Assembly: GCF_000383855.1 (NCBI RefSeq)
Contig: NZ_KB912877.1
Location: 4,818,475 to 4,882,474 of the forward strand
Source: Methylobacter marinus A45
GTDB taxonomy: Bacteria > Pseudomonadota > Gammaproteobacteria > Methylococcales > Methylomonadaceae
DNA length: 64,000 bases
Reading direction: 5' to 3'
A model generated the notes under the pieces. It was given only the letters and a program-made list of their open reading frames with translations, was not told the DNA's origin and did no database searches. Of the stretch, positions 60,236 to 64,000 are shown in pieces. Position 1 is the first letter of the stretch. Each line of letters starts with the position of its first letter. Both the position numbers and the translations under genes were made by a program.

Positions 60236-60375
60236 CGGGCAGTGAGTCAATCTACTTATTTCTGGTTCCCACAGTCCTCCGTGGGGACCGATACCGGACT
60301 TTGGGAGCGGCACGTCTTATGGCCCGGTATGCGTTCCCAACGAGTAAAATTTGCAGAGTATTCATAGCGTGCGAT

Positions 60376-60547
60376 TAGTGCGAATGAATTCGCACCTACA
60401 ATTTACCCGCCATAATTAAATTGACTGACTACTAGCCTGTCGTTGTAATTCGGCCCGATGCTTTTCAGGAGGCGGCAGTGCTTTTGAGTGCGAATACCCT
60501 GAAGGGCACAAGTACCCGTAGGGCATAAATGAATTCGCACCTACGCC
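60376..60547. repeat. REP-like repeats, GTAGGTGCGAATTC family (two units)
   Basis: GTGCGAATGAATTCGCACCTAC at about 60378-60400 is followed by GTGCGAATACCCTGAAGGGCACAAGTACCC..AGGGCATAAATGAATTCGCACCTAC ending near 60547, the same blocks as at 21998-22105. Between 60236 and 60561 no gene is visible. Confidence 0.65.
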
Positions 60548-60561
60548 AGTATTATCAAAGC

Positions 60562-60878
60562 CTAACCCGGATATTTCATGAAACCACAGAGAACACGAAC
60601 GACCGCATGGATGTGGGAGGTAGAGCAACGCAGGAGCAGTTGCCGAGAACACGAAGAAAATCATGGCGTTATCATTTATCACCGATAACTTCATAAGCTC
60701 ATCATGAAATATTTCTAAGTATTTGAATTGAAAAGCCTTCGTGTACTCGATTGCTGTTCCAGACGCAATTCTACCGCCTCCATAATCCCCATGGATGAGG
60801 TGAATGCAGAGAAATGACGGGATCATTTCCTGTCCTTGGAGGCGTTCGTGTCCTTCGTGGTGAAATATTCAGGCTAAC
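60562..60878. mobile_element. 317-bp dispersed element, copy 2
   Basis: Reverse complement of 40506-40822 with one mismatch visible by eye. Its last bases (CTAAC at 60874-60878) provide the TAG stop of xdhC (60874-60876), so xdhC now ends at the edge of the element. Confidence 0.75.
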
Positions 60879-61821
60879 CGCCATTCACCAGCTGAATCAA
60901 CTCGGCCGCGATGCTGATAGCGATTTCTTCCGGCGTATGGCTGTGGATCGGCAGGCCGATCGGGCCGCGGATGCGCTGCAGGGTTTCGATCGGCAATCTG
61001 GCGCTCAGGTTGGCTTTGAGCTGGGCGATTTTTTTCCGGCTGCCCAGTATCCCCAGATAGCGCACTTTTTTGCCGGCCAGTCTTTCGGCGACTTTTTCAT
61101 CGGTTTTGTGACTGTGCGTCATGATCAACACGAACACCTGACGGCCTTCCGGTATGGCATCGGCTATGTCGCGGTACGGCACGATCGTTTTACGATGCGC
61201 ATCCCTGTTGCGCGCCAGCGTGTCCAGGTTGTCGCGCTCGTCGATAACGGTGATCTCGAAATCGAGCGTGGCGAGAATTTTCGACAGCGCCAGACTGACG
61301 TGCCCGCCGCCGATCAGGTAAGCCTGTTTGCGGACACCGATGTTTTCCTCGTAGCGCCATTCGCTTCCGGCTTGCAAAGCATAGTGTCCGGTCAGGGTGC
61401 GCGCCGGATCGAACGCCATGCCGGCCGGCGACAGGGTCAGCACGCCGCGCATCTTGCCGGCCAGCTGCCGGCACAGCGCGCTGTCGCCGGACCGGCAGCC
61501 GTACACCAGGACCGTCTGTTCGCCGCCGCAGAGCATGCCGGTCGCCTGCCCGTCCGTCCCGGATAGATTGTGCCGCTGCCGGCTTAAAAAGGGCTGAAAT
61601 TCGCCATGCGCCAGCAGCGAGCGCGCCTTCTTGACCAGTCTGTGCTCCACCGCGCCGCCGCCGATCGTGCCGAAGCACTCGCCGTCCGCGAACACAGCCA
61701 TTTTCGCGCCGGCCTTGCCGGGCGAGCTGCCCTCGCTGCCGGCCACGATCATCAGCACGGCCGATCCGTGCTGTTCCAGCCCGTCCGCGACCCGCTGCCA
61801 AAATATTGCCTGATTAGCCAA
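60874..61821 (-). CDS. xdhC: XdhC family xanthine dehydrogenase accessory protein
   Basis: 315 residues. N-terminal XdhC_CoxI domain (QHGSAVLMIVAGSEGSSPGKAGAKMAVFADGECFGTIGGGAVEHRLV) and C-terminal Rossmann-like domain (LIGGGHVSLALSKILATLDFEITVIDERDNLD, VLIMTHSHKTDEKVAERLAGKKVRYLGILGSRKKIAQLKANL, GPIGLPIHSHTPEEIAISIAAELIQLVNG). It binds molybdopterin, helps its sulfuration and inserts it into XdhB. Its start overlaps the small membrane gene, forming an operon with xdhB. The last codons and stop lie at the boundary of the 317-bp element, yet the family's final helix is complete. Confidence 0.93.
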   Translation of the reverse strand: MANQAIFWQRVADGLEQHGSAVLMIVAGSEGSSPGKAGAKMAVFADGECFGTIGGGAVEHRLVKKARSLLAHGEFQPFLSRQRHNLSGTDGQATGMLCGGEQTVLVYGCRSGDSALCRQLAGKMRGVLTLSPAGMAFDPARTLTGHYALQAGSEWRYEENIGVRKQAYLIGGGHVSLALSKILATLDFEITVIDERDNLDTLARNRDAHRKTIVPYRDIADAIPEGRQVFVLIMTHSHKTDEKVAERLAGKKVRYLGILGSRKKIAQLKANLSARLPIETLQRIRGPIGLPIHSHTPEEIAISIAAELIQLVNGG

Positions 61822-62296
61822 AGAACCTCTCGCTCAATGCGTAGTAAACCGCCATCGAGGCGGAAAAAACCGCGCTGGCCGGAAAACGCCAGCGCAGCGG
61901 GATGAAATGCTGAATCACGTAATTGGCCACGAGGCCGACCGGCACGATCCGCACGAAGGAAGCCAGCCCGACGTTCAGCAGATGCCACTGGATCTCGGCG
62001 AACCGGCCCGAAAAACAGTGAATCAGCGCAAGATGCCTGGCGATCCAGAGCGGATTGAAGAACGCCTGAGCCATCAGCGCCCGCTTGATGCGGCCGGCGA
62101 AATCACGCTGGTCGAAACGCCGTTCCAGCCAGGCGAAATACGCGGGAATTTCGATCGCGTATAAGGTGCCGCCCAGCAACAGCATGCCGATCAGGCGCGC
62201 AACCTGGAATTCGCCCGTCAGCAGCGCCGCGATGCTGTCGCCCGTGGCATAGACCAGCGCGCCGGACAAGCTGTTGCGCAGTGTCAGCAGCCGCAT
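61814..62296 (-). CDS. Small membrane protein between xdhB and xdhC
   Basis: 160 residues. Helices VARLIGMLLLGGTLYAIEIPAYFAWLE, FAEIQWHLLNVGLASFVRIVPVGLVANYVIQHF and FPASAVFSASMAVYYALSERFF. Overlaps the end of xdhB by 13 bp and the start of xdhC by 8 bp, so it is co-translated. I do not know it as a standard part of xdh operons. A membrane-linked role with the xanthine dehydrogenase is inferred from position only. Confidence 0.75.
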   Translation of the reverse strand: MRLLTLRNSLSGALVYATGDSIAALLTGEFQVARLIGMLLLGGTLYAIEIPAYFAWLERRFDQRDFAGRIKRALMAQAFFNPLWIARHLALIHCFSGRFAEIQWHLLNVGLASFVRIVPVGLVANYVIQHFIPLRWRFPASAVFSASMAVYYALSERFFG

Positions 62297-64000
62297 TCAT
62301 ACAGCGCCAGCAATACCTTTTCCGGCGTCATCGGCGCGCTGAAACCTGGCTGCCAGTCCGGGTTGAAAGCCCGTATCGCCTTGACCAGCGCAAAATAGCC
62401 GCCGATGCCGTACATCAGCGGCGGCTCGCCGACAGCTTTCGAATGCATGACGGCGGCCGGATTATCGCCGTCCAGAAATTCGACGGCGATATCCGGCGCG
62501 AAATAGAGATCGGGGATCTTGTACGCAGTCAGGCTGTCGGTCAGCAGCCGGCCCTGACCGTCATGCCGGACTTCCTCCAGGGTCATCCAGCCCAGTCCCT
62601 GCACGACGCCGCCTTCCACCTGCCCCCGGTCGATGTCAGGCGCAAGGCTTCTGCCGCCGTCATGGACGATGCTGACGTCGGTGACGCGGTAAGTGCCGCG
62701 CAGGCAGTCGACCGCCACCTCCACGGCGGCGCAGCCGTAGACGTGATAGGCGAACGGCCTGCCCCGCTCTGTGCTCCTGTCGAAAAAGACCTTGGGCGTC
62801 GCGTAATGGGCGTGCGCCGACAGCGGGGTGCGGGACAGATAAGCCTCGCTGACGAGCTTGTTCCAGCCTGTTGCCGTCGGCCGGCCGTCGAGACAAACCT
62901 GCTCCTGCTCGATGCTGATCTGCTCGGGTTCGCCGCCCGCCAGCCGGGCCGCAACCGTTTTGAGGCCTTGCAGGATCCGCTGGCAGGCCAGCAGCGTCGC
63001 CTGCCCGTTGAGATCGGAGCCGACGCTGGCGGCCGTGGGCGACATATTGGCGATGCGCGCGGTATTGGTGCTTTCGACCTTGATGCGGGCTTTGTCGATG
63101 CCAAGCGTTCGCGCGGCCACGTGCCTAATTTTTTCCTTCACGCCTTGGCCCATTTCGACGGCGCCGCAGCTGACGCTGACCGAACCGTCCGCATAGACAT
63201 GCACGAGGGCGCTGGCCTGGTTCAGAAAGGTCGCGGTAAAGGAAATGCCGAAGCAGATCGGCATCAGGGCCAGCGCCTTTTTCTCCAGGCTGTGGCCGGC
63301 GTTGAAATTGTCGATAGCCTGCTGCCGGCGCGGCAGGTCGAACCGATCGTGCAATTGCTGCCAGCACCGTTGCGCCCGGCAGTTTTCGGCCGGCATGCCG
63401 TAAGGGAATGGCTGGCCTTCCTGCAGCAGATTCCGGCGCTGGATGTGGGCCGGATCGACGTGCATGGCCGCCGCGGCCTTGAAGATCGCCGCCTCCAGCG
63501 CAAACATGGCCTGCGGCCCGCCGAAGCCCCTGAAGGCGGTATTAGGCGGAAGATGGGTCCGGCAGCTGATGGCCGTGGCGCGCACGTTGGGGATGAAATA
63601 GCTGTTGCCGGCATGGAACAGCGTCCGCTCCAGTATCGCAAGCGACAGGTCGGCGACCGCGCCGGCGTTCTGGTAGAAGCAGACTTCGTAGGCCAGGATT
63701 CTGCCGGTTTTGTCCAGGCCGATTTTGAAGTCCGAATCGTAAGGATGGCGCTTGCCGGTCCAGCGCATGTCCTCGCCCTGGTTCATCCTGATCTTGACCG
63801 GCTTCTGCAGGCGGCCGGCCGCCAGCGCCGCCATGGCCGCCCAGCCGGTCGCCTGCTCCTCCTTGCCGCCGAAAGCGCCGCCCAGGCGCAGGACATCGAC
63901 TTCCACCCTGTTCATGGCGCAGTCCAGCACCCGGGCGATGACGCGCTGCACCATGCCCGGCGACTGCGTGGCCGAAAAGACCTTCAGGCCCTCGTTCTCC
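62284..64000 (-). CDS. xdhB: Xanthine dehydrogenase molybdopterin-binding subunit XdhB (5' end off window)
   Basis: At least 572 codons visible; the frame is open to 64000 (ENEGLKVFSATQSPGM), so the true start lies beyond the edge. Conserved blocks of the large molybdenum subunit: LGGAFGGKEEQATGWAAMAALAAGRLQKPVKIRMNQGEDM, TGKRHPYDSDFKIGLDKTGRILAYEVCFYQNAGAVADLS, NTAFRGFGGPQAMFALEA, VEMGQGVKEKIRHVAARTLGIDKARIKVESTNTARIANMSPTAASVGSDLNGQA, VEGGVVQGLGWMTLEE and GEPPLMYGIGGYFALVKAIRA with the catalytic Glu in GEPPL. Oxidises hypoxanthine/xanthine with XdhA and needs XdhC. Confidence 0.94.
   Translation of the reverse strand, partial: ENEGLKVFSATQSPGMVQRVIARVLDCAMNRVEVDVLRLGGAFGGKEEQATGWAAMAALAAGRLQKPVKIRMNQGEDMRWTGKRHPYDSDFKIGLDKTGRILAYEVCFYQNAGAVADLSLAILERTLFHAGNSYFIPNVRATAISCRTHLPPNTAFRGFGGPQAMFALEAAIFKAAAAMHVDPAHIQRRNLLQEGQPFPYGMPAENCRAQRCWQQLHDRFDLPRRQQAIDNFNAGHSLEKKALALMPICFGISFTATFLNQASALVHVYADGSVSVSCGAVEMGQGVKEKIRHVAARTLGIDKARIKVESTNTARIANMSPTAASVGSDLNGQATLLACQRILQGLKTVAARLAGGEPEQISIEQEQVCLDGRPTATGWNKLVSEAYLSRTPLSAHAHYATPKVFFDRSTERGRPFAYHVYGCAAVEVAVDCLRGTYRVTDVSIVHDGGRSLAPDIDRGQVEGGVVQGLGWMTLEEVRHDGQGRLLTDSLTAYKIPDLYFAPDIAVEFLDGDNPAAVMHSKAVGEPPLMYGIGGYFALVKAIRAFNPDWQPGFSAPMTPEKVLLALYECGC

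Overview
The window looks like a piece of a gammaproteobacterial chromosome of moderate to high GC. The FecIR/TonB system, NorR-type regulator, EmrAB/NodT pump and xdhBC genes all fit this. The many REP-like palindromes and the mixture of envelope lipoproteins resemble what I recall of methanotrophs (Methylococcales), but that placement is inference. No rRNA, tRNA, CRISPR array or phage block was seen. Mobile DNA is frequent: an IS66-type element cut by the left edge, an IS110 remnant, a truncated REP-associated transposase, three copies of a MITE-like element, a 317-bp element present twice in inverted orientation, and numerous palindromes.

Left part (1-28 kb): IS66 tnpA/tnpB/tnpC; an exported CARDB lipoprotein; a FecR/FecI pair divergent from a TonB-dependent siderophore-type receptor with a coupled PepSY membrane protein; an MFS/outer-membrane-factor/HlyD tripartite efflux operon holding a leftover second hlyD start; a norR-like activator; a small membrane protein plus SanA/YdcF-like protein; a molybdopterin oxidoreductase; and a series of small genes (DUF4186, SIMPL, carboxymuconolactone decarboxylase family, Lpp-like lipoprotein) separated by repeats.

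Centre (28-58 kb): a large envelope-directed island built around two arylsulfatases. The first half has a leftward lipoprotein group (DUF2092, DUF6515, DUF4410, outer-membrane protein, patatin lipoprotein) divergent from a rightward group (arylsulfatase, membrane protein, HAD phosphatase-like protein, HExxH protein, exported hypothetical, sulfotransferase). The second half is a leftward run of about 14 genes from 57.9 to 43.7 kb: TIGR03118 protein, a 53-aa ORF, a second patatin lipoprotein, DUF3313, glycine-zipper protein, second DUF2092-DUF6515 pair, Phenol_MetA_deg porin-like protein, larger arylsulfatase, membrane protein, STAS-like protein, an octaheme cytochrome with TPRs, and a YSC84/SYLF lipoprotein. 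Three of the families are duplicated between the halves, including the same 4-bp DUF2092/DUF6515 overlap. Nearly every product has a signal peptide, lipobox or membrane segment. Together they suggest an outer-membrane/periplasmic system that makes, removes or senses sulfate esters and remodels lipids; this is the best candidate here for an undescribed functional system.

Right part (58-64 kb): IS110 remnant, an asparagine-synthase-like protein without the N-terminal catalytic cysteine, the second copy of the 317-bp element, then xdhC, a small membrane protein and the 5'-truncated xdhB, which overlap one another like an operon.
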